Source of the DNA: Xenopus tropicalis
Taxonomy: Eukaryota; Chordata; Amphibia; Anura; Pipidae
Length of the DNA stretch: 64,000 nt
NCBI RefSeq assembly: GCF_000004195.4
Contig: NC_030677.2
Span: forward strand, 196,754,372-196,818,371
Reading direction: 5' to 3'
Positions 1 through 11,500 of the stretch are shown here, one piece after another. The translations under genes and the position numbers were made by a program. The first letter of the stretch is position 1; the number at the start of each line of letters is the position of its first letter. Below the pieces are notes generated by a model. That model did no database searches, had not been told where the DNA came from, and saw only the letters and a program-made list of their open reading frames with translations.

Positions 1-180
1 TGTGTCAGGCAAACCAGAAGATAGAAAGATAGAACAAATCTTTATTACATCTTAGATACAGGCCCGCATCTATTTTCTTAATGCATGTGCCCCTGACGAA
101 GGCCCCTCCCTGTGAGGATGAAACGCGTTGGGTTTTTGTATCTAAGATGTAGTAAAGGCTTTTCTATTTTACCATAACAA
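1..180. repeat. Inverted-repeat (foldback) element at the window edge
   Basis: Two arms, roughly 36-60 and 140-165, are near reverse complements (one reads TTACATCTTAGATACA, the other TGTATCTAAGATGTAGTAA). Between them is a stretch with GACGAAGG and AAACGCGTTGGG, a pairing seen in dispersed frog repeats; a looser version recurs near 55,980-56,020. The left arm supplies AATAAA on the minus strand (TTTATT at 41-46), about 410 bases past the stop of the minus-strand gene that ends at 452, so it could serve as that gene's poly(A) signal. This use is inferred only. Confidence 0.5.
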
Positions 181-451
181 CCTCAGTATCAAAATAGAAA
201 CCCAATATCCTACCTTGCGTCCACCTTTACGTGGTTTAGTGCCCTATCAATCTCTCTGATTATTTCACAGTAACAATTTCTAGCCTAGAGAAGGAGATGA
301 AACACCATTAATTCAGTCTCACTTGGGCTAATGATACCATACAGTGTAGTCTAATCTTACGTATATCTCTATAAAGGATATTATGCGCCATAATCATTCT
401 TATAGTATATTATTTTACTGCATTTATACACAATACCCTATAAACCCAAAT

Positions 452-804
452 CTAACAAAATCTCACCAGTTCCAGCTTAGAAGGAGATAAACTCTTATCA
501 GAGAAGTAATCACTTGCATCAGTATATTTGGAACTTGGAGCAGTGAACTCGGAATGCGGATCAGTATAGTGATCACTTGCACTAGCATAATGAGAACTTG
601 GATCAGTGTAGTAATTCAGTGGTTCCACACAGCTTAAATATAAGCTCGCAGATTTCTCATCCTTTGCGGGAACATTCTGAGCAATATCCTCCACGTCAGG
701 AATCACTTCAACATTCTGCGGCATCTCTTCATCATCCTTCTCTCTCTTTGGAATCAAAGTATTTCCAAAATCTGAGGAAGGATCACGAGGAATACTTGGA
801 GACT
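452..804 (-). CDS. Unrecognised gene A, exon 5 (C-terminal exon, Tyr/Asp heptapeptide repeats)
   Basis: Last visible exon of a five-exon minus-strand gene. It starts after TTTCCAG at 805 in phase 1 and completes a Glu codon with the G left by exon 4. It reads SPSIPRDPSSDFGN, then an acidic/lysine-rich stretch (KREKDDEEMPQ), then about five copies of a 7-residue repeat: YTDPSSH, YASASDH, YTDPHSE, FTAPSSK, YTDASDY. The frame stops at TAG 452-454. A possible donor, CTG|GTGAGA at 466/467, could instead splice to an exon beyond the window. With the stop used, the whole protein is about 222 residues. No known domain is recognised. The repeat resembles phosphorylatable Tyr/Ser/Asp tracts, but function is unknown. 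The five consistent phases are the main support. Confidence 0.6.
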
Positions 805-907
805 CTGGAAAGATTAAAAATATAAAATTATTTTTTAAAAAGTCACCTTTTTAGTCATATGGGGGTCTCTGTGGGTTTATTGGGCATATATGTCCTTGGT
901 TCTGTAC

Positions 908-1001
908 CTGTAAGGATCTCAATTGGTTTCTCCTTCAGTAGCTCCTTTTCCTCGAGGATCATCTCTGTGTTGCTTACTTCCTGCACAATTTCTGAACATT
1001 T
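908..1001 (-). CDS. Unrecognised gene A, exon 4
   Basis: This 94-base exon is bounded on the minus strand by TTTCTATAG and a GTACAG donor. It starts in phase 0 and leaves one base (G), which joins exon 5 as Glu. The peptide opens KCSEIVQEVSNTEM and continues ILEEKELLKEKPIEILT. It is acidic and lysine-rich and suits a short helix. Without this exon, exon 3 (phase 0) and exon 5 (phase 1) would not fit together, so it is needed for the gene model. Confidence 0.6.
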
Positions 1002-1326
1002 CTATAGAAAGCCAAATGATAAACTCATGATTAAAAGGCAAAGAATGAATCAGAAACTGATGCTGAATATTCAGGAGATATTTCTCTGCCAGGAAAGTCA
1101 AGGCCGTAGCATTGTTAGTACTAAAGCCGCCCCAATGAGACAGGGGAGCTTGCATTGCACTGAATGTTACTTGCCTGTAGCACCAGCACCTTTTTGTGTA
1201 ATATATACAAATGCTAGCGCAGCGCATAAAATAAAGCCCTGTTTACTGTGCCCAGTGGGCAGAGGTCATGGGCAGGGGCGGGAAGGCAAGATTTTTTAGG
1301 GGTGGCAACTAGTTACGCCACTGCCC

Positions 1327-1698
1327 TTAAAGTGTTACTGACACAAAAAAAATACTTTGTAAATTATGAATCTACATAAAAAGTAACCTATAGGTCATGT
1401 TGATCATTTTTCCCTGGTAGGGCTGCTTATGTAAGTAATTGTCACTTGAAGTTCCTAAACCCGACTGTTTTGCCAACCTAACTGTCCCTTCTCAGCCTGT
1501 CAGTTATAGCTTCTAATGCTAACAGCCTACTGCTGCACAAATATGGCAGCCCCCTCATAGAGGAACATGGGGGATCAGATAGGGAATGTAAAAGTATCAG
1601 GAAATACTTTTATAGCAAAATTATAAAGCTCCTGCAAAGACAGTGTTATGATAGAAATAAAAAAAAAGGTTTCATTTCTGGTGTCAGTGTCTCTTTAA
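1327..1698. mobile_element. TTAA-flanked MITE
   Basis: TTAA at 1327-1330 and 1695-1698 flank a sequence with inverted ends: AAGTGTTACTGACAC on the left and GTGTCAGTGTCTCTT on the right. TTAA target duplication with AAAGxG-like ends is typical of the frog T2/Kolobok-like MITE group. It lies in the intron between exons 3 and 4 of gene A. Confidence 0.6.
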
Positions 1699-2029
1699 GC
1701 CAAATATATTAGGGGCGGTGCTTCAGGCAGAACATTTACAATACAATAACTAATCTCAAAATCCTGTGGCCTAAATGAAACACCTTAAAACAGGATACAA
1801 ATGTACAAATACTATATTGGTCAAAAAGGGGAGAAGAGCCTAAATATGCAGAATATGCTCCACCTTCTCCACTAGGTTGGACGCACATTTAAGAAGCACT
1901 ACAGCCTATAGTAACCCAACATAGCTGAGAGAACATTCTTTCCATGTGCTGCTGAGAGAGAACATGAACCAACAGCCAGTGACACTCAAGCCTAAACTCA
2001 GAGAGAGATGGTGGAACGTTCCACCTTAC

Positions 2030-2103
2030 CTTCTTTTTACATTGACAGAGGTTCCTAATTGATTTGCAGAGGCGTCGAAGTATTCCTTTCTTCGCGCTTG
2101 CTT
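2030..2103 (-). CDS. Unrecognised gene A, exon 3 (basic, Cys-containing segment)
   Basis: This 74-base exon has acceptor CTATAG and donor GTAAGG on the minus strand. It enters in phase 1 (the exon 2 G plus AA gives Glu) and leaves in phase 0. The peptide reads ASAKKGILRRLCKSIRNL and ends CQCKKK. It is strongly basic, with three cysteines and an amphipathic look. Of the other two frames, one has a stop and the third does not match the phase of exon 2. Confidence 0.6.
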
Positions 2104-2595
2104 CTATAGTGGAAAATATAGATTAAAATACATTGAGATGATACAGAAACAAATACAATCACTTTCTAATACTGCCTGGCTGCTCTGACTGGTTAATCAG
2201 GAGGCCAAGCCGAGCAGTAGACCTATGAAATCAGGAGAATGTGGAAGAAGTCTATAGACTTTTCACCATAGGAGGAGGACTAGATCCTTAAATAATCATG
2301 TGTGAGGGAGGGCATTTATATGGAGTGCTAATGGTTTCTCCTGCTTTAGTACAAGTAGAGGTTGGTCTCTAGGTTTTAGGGATATTTGCCAAATTGGTAA
2401 ATGACTGAATGCTGTTACATGATCCCCCATAAGCACCCCCTTCAGTTCTACCAACTTGTTCCCCATTGCTATAATATAACCTTGGGTTCCATATTACTTG
2501 TGCATATAAGAAGGCTGTGTGTTTCGTTAACCCTGTGAGCTGCGACTAAGGACAAAACAACAAAGTAACGCAGCCGATCCCTCAAATTCAAATAC

Positions 2596-2689
2596 CTGCA
2601 GGTTTTTCAGCTTTCAGGTTCGAAGCAGATGAGATGTCTGTCTCTGTCTTTTGCAGAGGAATAGAAAAGACACTTCTGCTTTTAGGTTC
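2596..2689 (-). CDS. Unrecognised gene A, exon 2
   Basis: This 94-base exon lies between CCCACAG and donor GTATTTG on the minus strand, entering in phase 0 and leaving one base. It encodes EPKSRSVFSIPLQKTETD followed by ISSASNLKAEKPA. It is Ser/Lys/Pro-rich and probably unstructured. No family was recognised. Confidence 0.58.
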
Positions 2690-2833
2690 CTGTGGGGGGG
2701 AAAGATTTTCACAAACACCATTAAAAAAATAAAACCTCCAAATATAAATATATAGATAAATACACATATAGCCTTAAAAACAGTGCTCAGTGATGTCAGC
2801 GGGTATAATTATTGCTTGTTGATGTCACTTATG

Positions 2834-3045
2834 GCTAGGGTTGCCACCTTAACCCTTTAATATCAGTCACATATTGAACCCATATCCTGCATGCCTAATA
2901 AGCAATTAAGTTAGATACATTCTGCATGGCTACATATAAATCAGTTCAGTCTGCAGCATGCATCTAAATGAATTGCTAATTAGCCATGCATGATGTCGTA
3001 TCAATATGTGACTGGTATTTTATAAGGGGTGAGGTGACAACCCTA
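2834..3045. mobile_element. MITE with AGGGTTGCCACCT-type inverted ends
   Basis: The left end GCTAGGGTTGCCACCTTAA and right end AGGTGACAACCCTA are near inverted repeats. The subterminal sequences are also inverted (CAGTCACATATTGA against CAATATGTGACTG). It lies in intron 1 of gene A. Confidence 0.55.
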
Positions 3046-3154
3046 CTTGTGACACAGGCACAGGACTCATTGAAACCCATATGTTATAATAATATAATGA
3101 TAAATAAATAATGCACCCCCCTAACATTGTCTAATATACATGAGCAGCTCCTCC

Positions 3155-3430
3155 CAGTCAGTCCCAGTCCTTCCCAACTCATCCCAGTCAGTCCCAGTCC
3201 TTCCCAACTCATCCCAGTCAGTCCCAGTCCTTCCCAACTCATCCCAGTAAGTCCCGGTCCTTCCCAACTCATCCCAGTGAGTCCCGGTCCTTCCCAACTC
3301 ATCCCAGTGAGTCCCAGTCCTTCCCAACTCATCCCAGTCAGTCCCAGTCCTTCCCAACTCATCCCAGTCAGTCCCAGTCCTTCCCAACTCATCCCAGTGA
3401 GTCCCAGTCCTTCCCAACTCATCCCATTAA
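3155..3430. repeat. 30-bp minisatellite, about 9 copies
   Basis: The unit reads CCCAGTCAGTCCCAGTCCTT followed by CCCAACTCAT. Copies differ by one or two bases (CAGTCA, CAGTGA, CAGTAA; CCAG or CCGG). The period is a multiple of three, so several frames stay open for about 100 codons on both strands; these are not genes. It lies just downstream of gene A exon 1. Confidence 0.9.
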
Positions 3431-3483
3431 GTCCTGGTCCATTCCACTAAAGTCAATACCAGAGGAAGACATTGGGGCCTTAC

Positions 3484-3537
3484 CTTATTTTTAAGTTTAA
3501 AAAAGTTGGTAAATATTTTTCGCATTCGGTCACCCAT
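3484..3537 (-). CDS. Unrecognised gene A, exon 1 coding part (putative start)
   Basis: The exon spans 3484-3547 on the minus strand, with acceptor TGTTACAG and donor GTAAGG. The ATG at 3535-3537 opens MGDRMRKIFTNFFKLKNK and ends in phase 0, matching exon 2. The start is chosen because it is the first ATG in the exon. The frame is open to the acceptor, so an upstream coding exon cannot be excluded, and the preceding acceptor implies at least one more 5' exon. The N-terminus is basic and amphipathic (IFTNFF), which could suit membrane or nucleic-acid contact; that is speculation. Phases across exons 1-5 agree without forcing (0, 1, 0, 1). No homologous family comes to mind. Confidence 0.55.
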
Positions 3538-3707
3538 GCTGCAGCTCCTGTAACAGAAAATAGAGATTTTATTTGAGTTTATGCTAAAATAGAAAGGAAC
3601 CAGAGATTATTGTTAATTCTATGCAATTGTGTGTTTATATTTAATTGTCAGTGCATCATTCCTATCAGTCCCTGCCCCATGGAGCTTTCAATCTAAATAC
3701 AAGAACA

Positions 3708-4320
3708 TACAGGCATGGGACCTGTTATCCAGAATGCTTAGGGCCTGAGGTTTTAGATTTGGATCTCCATACCTTAAGTCTGCTAAAAAAATCATTAAAA
3801 CATGAAATAAACCCAATAGGAGGTAATAATATCTTAGTTGGGATCAAGTACAGGTACTGTTTTATTATTACAGAGAAAAGGGAATCATTTAACCATGAAA
3901 TAAACCCAATAGGGCTGTTCTGCCCCCAATAAGGGGTAATTATATCTTAGTTGGGATCAAGTACAGGTACTGTTTTATTATTACAGAGAAAAGGGAATCA
4001 TTTAACCATGAAATAAACCCAATAGGGCTGTTCTGCCCCAAATAAGGGGTAATTATATCTTAGTTGGGATCAAGTACAGGTACTGTTTTATTATTACAGA
4101 GAAAAGGGAATCATTTAACCATGAAATAAACCCAATAGGGCTGTTCTGCCCCCAATAAGGGGTAATTATATCTTAGTTGGGATCAAGTACAGGTACTGTT
4201 TTATTATTACAGAGAAAAGGGAACCATTTAACCCAATAGGGCTGTTCTGCCACCAATAAGGGGTAATTATAGCTTACTTTCTGGATAACAGGTTTCTCTA
4301 TAAGGGATCCTATACCTGTA
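3708..4320. mobile_element. MITE with TACAGG(T/C)ATGGG ends and an internal 113-bp tandem repeat (copy 1)
   Basis: The ends read TACAGGCATGGGACCTGTTA and its near complement, closing with CCTATACCTGTA. Inside, a 113-base segment containing GGGCTGTTCTGCCC repeats about four times (3,912; 4,025; 4,138; 4,228). A second copy of the element is at 13,592-14,157. This is a very common dispersed frog repeat. Confidence 0.7.
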
Positions 4321-4409
4321 CTAACTTTTACACTTATACACTTATGTCTCTGATTTATCCCACAGACTATAAACTCCTACATCACTTTGTGGCACTGAAA
4401 AACCCATTA

Positions 4410-4412
<3 letters not shown>

Positions 4413-4449
<37 letters not shown>
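4413..4449. repeat. (TA)n microsatellite
   Basis: Uninterrupted alternating TA inside duplicated segment copy 1. The paralogous position near 14,250 has only a short TATATAT remnant, so the tract expanded or shrank after the duplication. Confidence 0.95.
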
Positions 4450-4453
<4 letters not shown>

Positions 4454-4659
4454 TTGCCACCCTGTCAAAATAGTCCCAGTCTTGTCAAATAAATTACTGT
4501 TGCCTAACAAAAAAGTCACAGTTGTGTTCTAAAAGTGTCAGTTGCATCAAGAAAAAAGTTGTGGTTGTGTCAAAACATTTTGTGTAAAATAAATCCTGCA
4601 GCAGCCGCGTTACATAGATTTTTCGCTTTTTTTCCTGAACTTTTCAGCAGTTTCGCTAA

Positions 4660-5150
4660 TTTTTGCCCAATGAAATGGGGCAGATTGGCTCATCACTAGA
4701 AACCCATTACCCATAAAGCCCCAAATTCCGTGTTTGCCACATTGGAATCTCTATAGTTACACAGACGGCCCATTCCAGGCCTACAGCCCCAGGCTCACAC
4801 CCTATTCCCTCTATATATCTGAATGATAAAACCAATTGGCTGACTTACAGATATGGAGCCGAGCGAGGATGCACCGAAGCAATTCGATGGTAAAGGCTTA
4901 AAGCCTAAAGGTGTTAAAGTGGCTTTAAGGAGGCAAAAACAGCTGATTAGGACAGAGCAGCTCCCAGGGGATCTGCCCTGCAACCCAACCAGCTCAGCTC
5001 TGACACTCGCTTGGCAGGGAAGCTGCACAAACTTCGCTGCCCATTGTGACATCACAATGTTCTGTTTGTTTGTTATGATGCAGCCTGAAAGGTTATTACA
5101 GGGCGTATTGTTCTACTGCTCAGCTCGTATTCATACAGATAGGGACTGAG
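4660..5150 (+). other. Highly conserved block of the direct duplication, copy 1, with a 98-codon open frame
   Basis: An open frame begins at ATG 4853 and reads MEPSEDAPKQFDGKGLKP, then a lysine/arginine-rich run; it stops after 98 codons. ATG follows an acceptor-like CTGACTTACAG, and a donor-like GATG|GTAAAG lies 36 bases later, so a short spliced exon is also possible. The paralogous block at 14,451-14,940 differs at only about three of the last 330 bases, while sequence on both sides is clearly more diverged. Of the two changes inside the frame, one is silent (GCA/GCG) and one is Tyr to Cys. The function is unknown and no known family was recognised. Recent gene conversion could equally explain the similarity. 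Confidence 0.35.
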
Positions 5151-5528
5151 CTCACCTGGAACCCTATTGGCCAAATCATTTTACTGCTCTTTCTGCTCTT
5201 AGGGGCAAATTAGCATTAAGGTCATGTGGCATCGAAAAAGTTACAGTCACATGAAAAAAGTTGTGGCAAATAAATTGCAGTTTTGTCAAAAAAAGTCGCA
5301 GTCAAATAAATTGTGGTCAGTTAACCCTAGGGTTGCTGAATTTCAGTTGAGCTAAAAGCCTGTTAATAGCAGTTTAAAAGAGGAAATATATATTAAAAAA
5401 AAACCTATATAAATACAAAATTAATGTAAATTGCAAATGTGCTCAATAAAACTCCGGGAATGTTTCCAGCAACTTATTGTTTAAATTAATCTTTAAAGGA
5501 CCGGACTGGGATTCAAATTAGGTGCAAG

Positions 5529-8500
5529 CATTCCCAGTACCCAGAGGCACAAACAGACCCCCCCAGCCAGATAAATAGTGACTGTCTGTGGCACCTTACA
5601 GCCCCCCTGGCATTCCCAGTACCCAGAGGCCCAAACAGCCCCCCCAGCCCAATAAATAGTGACTGTCTGTGGCATCTTAAATCCCCCCTGGCATTCCCAG
5701 GACGCAGAGGCAAAAAGAGCCCCCCCAGCCCAATAAATAGTGCCTTTCTGTGGCATCTTAAATCCCCCCTGGCATTCCCAGGACGCAGAGGCAAAAAGAG
5801 CCCCCCCAGCCCAATAAATAGTGACTGTCTATGGCACCTTACAGCCCCCCTGGCAAACAGCCCCCCCCCAGCCCAAAAAAAACTGACAGTCTGTGGCACC
5901 TTACAGCCCCGCTAGCATTCCCAGTACCCAGAGGTACAAACAGCCCCCCCCCCCAAGCCCAATAAATAGTGACTGTCTGTGGCACCTTACAGCCCCCCTG
6001 GCATTCCCAGTACCCAGAGGCACAAACAGCCCCCCCCCAGCCCAATAAATAGTGACTGTCTGTGGCAACTTACAGCCCCCCTGGCATTCCCAGTACCCAG
6101 AGGCACAAACAGACCCCCCCAGCCCAATAAATAGTGACTGTCTGTGGCAACTTACAGCCCCCCTGGCATTCCCAGTACCCAGAGGCACAAACAGCCCCCC
6201 ACCAGCCCAATAAATAGTGACTGTCTGTGGCAACTTACAGCCCCCCTGGCATTCCCAGTACCCAGAGGCACAAACAGCCCCCCACCAGCCCAATAAATAG
6301 TGACTGTCTGTGGCAACTTACAGCCCCCCTGGCATTCCCAGTACCCAGAGGAACAAAAAGCCCCCCCCAACCCCAATAAATAGTGACTGTCTGTGGCACG
6401 TTACAGCCCCCCTGGCATTCCCAGTACCCAGAGGCACAAACAGTCCCCCCCAAAAAAATAAATAGTGACTGTCTGTGGAACCTTACAGCCCCCCTGGCAT
6501 TTCCAGTACCCAGAAGCACAAACAGCCCCCCCCAGCCCAATAAATAGTGACTGTCTGTGGCAACTTACAGCCCCCCTGGCATTCCCAGTACCGAGAGGAA
6601 AAAAAAAGCCCCCCCCCAGCCCAATAAATAGTGACTGTCTCTGGCACCTTACAGCCACCCTGGCATTCCCAATACCCACAGGCACAAACAGCCCCCCCCC
6701 AGCCCAATAAATAGTGCCTTTCTGTGGCACCTTACAAACCCCCTGGCATTACCAGTACCTACAGAAAAAAAAGCCCCCTCCCAGCTCAATAAATAGTGAC
6801 TTTCTGTTGCACCTTACAGCCCCCCTGGCATTCCCAGTACCCAGAGGAAAGAACAGCCCCCCCAGCCCAATAAATAGTGACTGTCTGTGGCACCTTAAAG
6901 CCCCCGTGGTATTCCCAGTACCCACAGGCACAAACAGCCCCCTCAGCCCAAAAAAAAGTGCCTTTCTGTGGCACCTTACAGCCCCCCTGGCATTCCCAGT
7001 ACCTAGAGAAAAAAACAGCCCCCCCCCCTAGCTCAATAAATAGTGACTGTCTGTTGCACCTTACAGCCCACCTGGCATTCCCATTACCCAGAGGCACAAA
7101 CAGCCCCCCCAGCCCAATAAATAGTGCCTGTCTGTGGCACCTTAATGCCCCCCTGGCATTCCCAGTACCCAGAGGCACAAACAGCCCCCCCCAGCCCAAT
7201 AAATATTGACTGTCTGTGGCACCTTACAGCCCCCTGGCAATCCCAGTACCCAGAGGCACAAACAGCCCCCCCCAGCCGAATAAATAGTGACTGTCTATGG
7301 CACCTTAAAGCCCCCCTGGCATTCCCAGTACCCAGAGGGAAAAAAAAGCCCCCCCCAGCCCAATAAATATTGACTGTCTGTGGCACCCTATAGCCCCCCT
7401 GGAATTCCCAGTACCCAGAGACACAAACAGCCCCCCCAGCCCAATAAATAGTGACTGTCTATGGCACCTTAAAGCCCCCCTGGCATTCCCAGTACCCAGA
7501 GGGAAAAAAAAGCCCCCCCCCAGCCCAATAAATAGTGACTGTCAATGGCACCTAAAAGCCCCCCTGGCATTCCCAGAACCCAGAGGCACAAACAGCCCCC
7601 CCCCAGCCAAATAAATAGTGACTATCTGTGGCATCTTAAATCCCCCCTGGCATTCCCAGGACGCAGAGGCAAAAACAGCCCCCCCAGCCCAATAAATAGT
7701 GCCTGTCTGTGGCACCCTATAGCCCCCCTGGAATTCCCAGTACCCAGAGACACAAACAGCCCCCCCAGCCCAATAAATAGTGACTGTCAATGGCACCTTA
7801 AAGCCCCCCTGGCATTCCCAGTATCCAGAGTGAAAAAAAAGCCCCCCCCAGCCCAATAAATAGTGACTGTCTGTGGCACCTTAAAGCCCCCCTAGCATTC
7901 CCAGTACCCAGATGAAAAAAAAAGCCCCCCCCAGCCCAATAAAAAGTGACTGTCAATGGCACCTAAAAGCCCCCCTGGCATTCCCAGAACCCAGAGGCAC
8001 AAACAGCCCCCCCCCCAGCCCAATAAATAGTGACTATCTGTGGCATCTTAAATCCCCCCTGGCATTCCCAGTACCCAGAGGCACAAACAGCCCCCCCCAG
8101 CCCAATAAATAGTGACTGTCTCTGGCACCTTACAGCCCCTCTGGTATTCCTAGTACCCAGAGGAACAAACAGCCCCCCCAGCCCAACAAATAGTGACTGT
8201 CCGTGGCACCTTACAGCCCCCCTGGCATTCCGAGAACCCAGAGGAACAAAAAGCCCCCCCAGCCCTATAAATAATGACTGTCTCTGGCACCATACAGCCC
8301 CCCTGGCATTCCCAGTACCCAGAGGCACAAACAGCCCCCCCAGCCTAATAAATAGTGACTGTCTGTGGCACCTTATAACCCCCTGGAATTCCCAGTACCC
8401 AGAGGCACAAACAGCCCCCCCCCCAGCCCAATAAATAGTGACTGTCTCTGGAACCATACAGCCCCCCTTGCATTGCCAGTACCCAGAGGCACAAACAGGC

Positions 8501-11500
8501 CCCCCCCCCCAGCCCAATAAATAGTGACAGTCTTTGGCACCTTACAGCCCCGATGGCATTCCCAGTACCAAGAGGCACAAACAGACCCCCCCAGCCCAAT
8601 AAATAGTGACTGTCTATGGCACCTTAAAGCCCCCCTGGCATTCCCAGTACCCAGAGGCACAAACAGTGCCACCCAGCCTAATAAATAGTGACTGTCTCTG
8701 GCACCCTATAGCCCCCCTGGCATTCCCAGTACCCAGAGGAACAAACAGACCCCCCAGCCCAATAAATAGTGCCTTTCTGTGGAACCTTACAGACCCCCTG
8801 GCATTCCCAGTACCTACAGAAAAAACAGCCCCCTCCCAGCTCAATAAATAGTGACTGTCTGTTGCACCTTACAGCTGCCCTGGCATTCCCAATACCCAGA
8901 GGAACAAACAGCCCCCCCAGCCCAATAAATAGTGCCTGTCTGTGGCACCCTATAGCCCCCCTGGAATTCCCAGTACCCAGAGACACAAACAGCCCCCCCA
9001 GCCCAATAAATAGTGACTGTCAATGGCACCTTAAAGCCCCCCTGGCATTCCCAGTACCCAGAGGAAAAAAAAAGCCCCCCCCAGCCCAATAAATAGTGAC
9101 TGTCTGTGGCACCTTAAAGCCCCCCTGGCATTCCCAGTACCCAGAGGAAAAAAAAAGCCCCCCCCAGCCCAATAAATAGTGACTGTCAATGGCACCTAAA
9201 AGCCCCCCTGGCATTCCCAGAACCCAGAGGCACAAACAACCCCCCCCAGCCCAATAAATAGTGACTGTCTCTGGCACCTTACAGCCCCTCTGGTATTCCT
9301 AGTACCCAGAGGAACAAACAGCCCCCCCACCCCAACAAATAGTGACTGTCCGTGGCACCTTACAGCCCCCCTGGCATTCCGAGAACCCAGAGGAACAAAA
9401 AGCCCCCCCAGCCCAATAAATAATGACTGTCTCTGGCACCATACAGCCCCCCTGGCATTCCCAGTACCCAGAGGCACAAACAGCCCTCCCCCAGCCTAAT
9501 AAATAGTGACTGTCTATGGCACCTTATAACCCCCAGGAATTCCCAATACCCAGAGGAAAAAACAGTCCCCCCAGCCCAATAAATAGTGACTGTCTGTGGC
9601 ACCTTACAGCCCCCCTGGCAAATAGCCCCCCCAGCCCAAAAAATACTGACAGTCTGTGGCACCTTACAGCCCCCCTAGCATTCCCAGTACCCAGAGAAAC
9701 AAAAAAGCCCCCCCCCAAGCCCAATAAATAGTGACTGTCTGTGGCAACTTACAGCCCCCCTGGCATTCCCAGTACCCAGAGGCACAAACAGACCCCCCCA
9801 GCCAAATAAATAGTGACAGTCTGTGGCACCTTACAGCCCCCCTGGCATTCCCAGTACCCAGAGGCACAAACAGACCCCCCCAGCCCAATAAATAGTGACT
9901 GTCTGTGGCAACTTACAGCCCCCCTGGCATTCCCAGTACCCAGAGGCACAAACAGACCCCCCCAGCCCAATAAATAGTGACAGTCTGTGGCAACTTACAG
10001 CCCCCCTGGCATTCCCAGTACCCAGAGGCGCAAACAGTCCCCCCCAGCCAAATAAATAGTGACTGTCTGTGGCACCTTACAGCCCCCCTGGCATTCCCAG
10101 TACCCAGAGGAACAAAGAGACCCCCCAAGCCCAATAAATCGTGACTGTCTGTGGCACCTTTCAGCCCCCCTGGCATTTCTAGTACCCAGAGGCACAAACA
10201 GCCCCCCCCAGCCCAATAAATAGTGACTGTCTGTGGCACCTTACAGCCCCCCTGGCATTCCCAGTACCCAGAGGCACAAACAGCCCCCCCAGCCAAATAA
10301 ATAATGACTGTCTGTGGCACCTTAATGCCCCCCTGGCATTCCCAGTACCCAGAGGCACAAACAGCCCCCCCAGCCCAATAAATAGTGATTGTCTGTGGCA
10401 CCTTAAAGCCCCCCTGGCATTCCCAGTACTAAGAGGCGCAAACAGCCCCCCCAGCCCAATAAATAGTGACTGTCTGTGGCACCTTACAGCCCCCCTGGTA
10501 TTCCTAGTACCCAGAGGCACAAACAGCCCCCCCAGCCCAATAAATAGTGATTGTCTGTGGCACCTTAAAGCCCCCCTGGCATTCCCAGTACCCAGAGGCA
10601 CAAACAGCCCCCCCAGCCCAATAAATAGTGATTGTCTGTGGCACCTTAAAGCCCCCCTGGCATTCCCAGTACTAAGAGGCGCAAACAGCCCCCCCAGCCC
10701 AATAAATAGTGACTGTCTGTGGCACCTTACAGCCCCCCTGGTATTCCTAGTACCCAGAGGCACAAACAGCCCCCCCAGCCCAATAAATAGTGATTGTCTG
10801 TGGCACCTTAAAGCCCCCCTGGCATTCCCAGTACTTAGAGGCGCAAACAGCCCCCCCAGCCCAATAAATAGTGACTGTCTGTGGCACCTTACAGCCCCCC
10901 TGGCATTTCCAGTACCCAGAGGCACAAACAGCCCCCCCCAACCCAATAAATAGTGACTGTCTGTGGCACCTTACAGCCCCCCTGGCATTCCCAGTACCCA
11001 GAGGCGCAAACAGTCCCCCCAGCCCAATAAATAGTGACTGTCTGTGGCACCTTAATGCCCCCCTGGCATTCCCAGTACCCAGAGGCACAAACAGCCCCCC
11101 CAGCCAAATAAATAATGACTGTCTGTGGCACCTTAATGCCCCCCTGGCATTCCCAGTACCCAGAGGCACAAACAGCCCCCAAAGCCAAATAAATAATGAC
11201 TGTCTGTGGCACCTTAATGCCCCCCTGGCATTCCCAGTACCCAGAAGCACAAACAGCCCCCCCAGCCCAATAAATAGTGATTGTCTGTGGCACCTTAAAG
11301 CCCCCCTGGCATTCCCAGTACTAAGAGGCGCAAACAGCTCCCCCATCCCAATAAATAGTGACTGTCTGTGGCACCTTACAGCCCCCCTGGTATTCCTAGT
11401 ACCCAGAGGAACAAACAGCCCCCCCCCAAACCAACAAACAGTGACTGTCCGTGGCACCTTAAAGCCCCCCTGGCATTCCCAGTACCAAGAGGCGCAAACA

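Noticed and set aside
859..1299. Plus-strand 146-codon frame
   Set aside because: It is the antisense of gene A exon 4 plus intron. The minus-strand exon has matching splice sites and phases.
3155..3430. Possible CRISPR-like array of 30-bp repeats
   Set aside because: Repeats are head-to-tail without spacers and the DNA is vertebrate.
4853..5149. Calling the 98-codon frame a definite gene
   Set aside because: It exists in two copies within repeat-rich duplicated DNA and has no recognised homologue. Conversion or a dispersed repeat could explain the identity, so it was kept only as a candidate.
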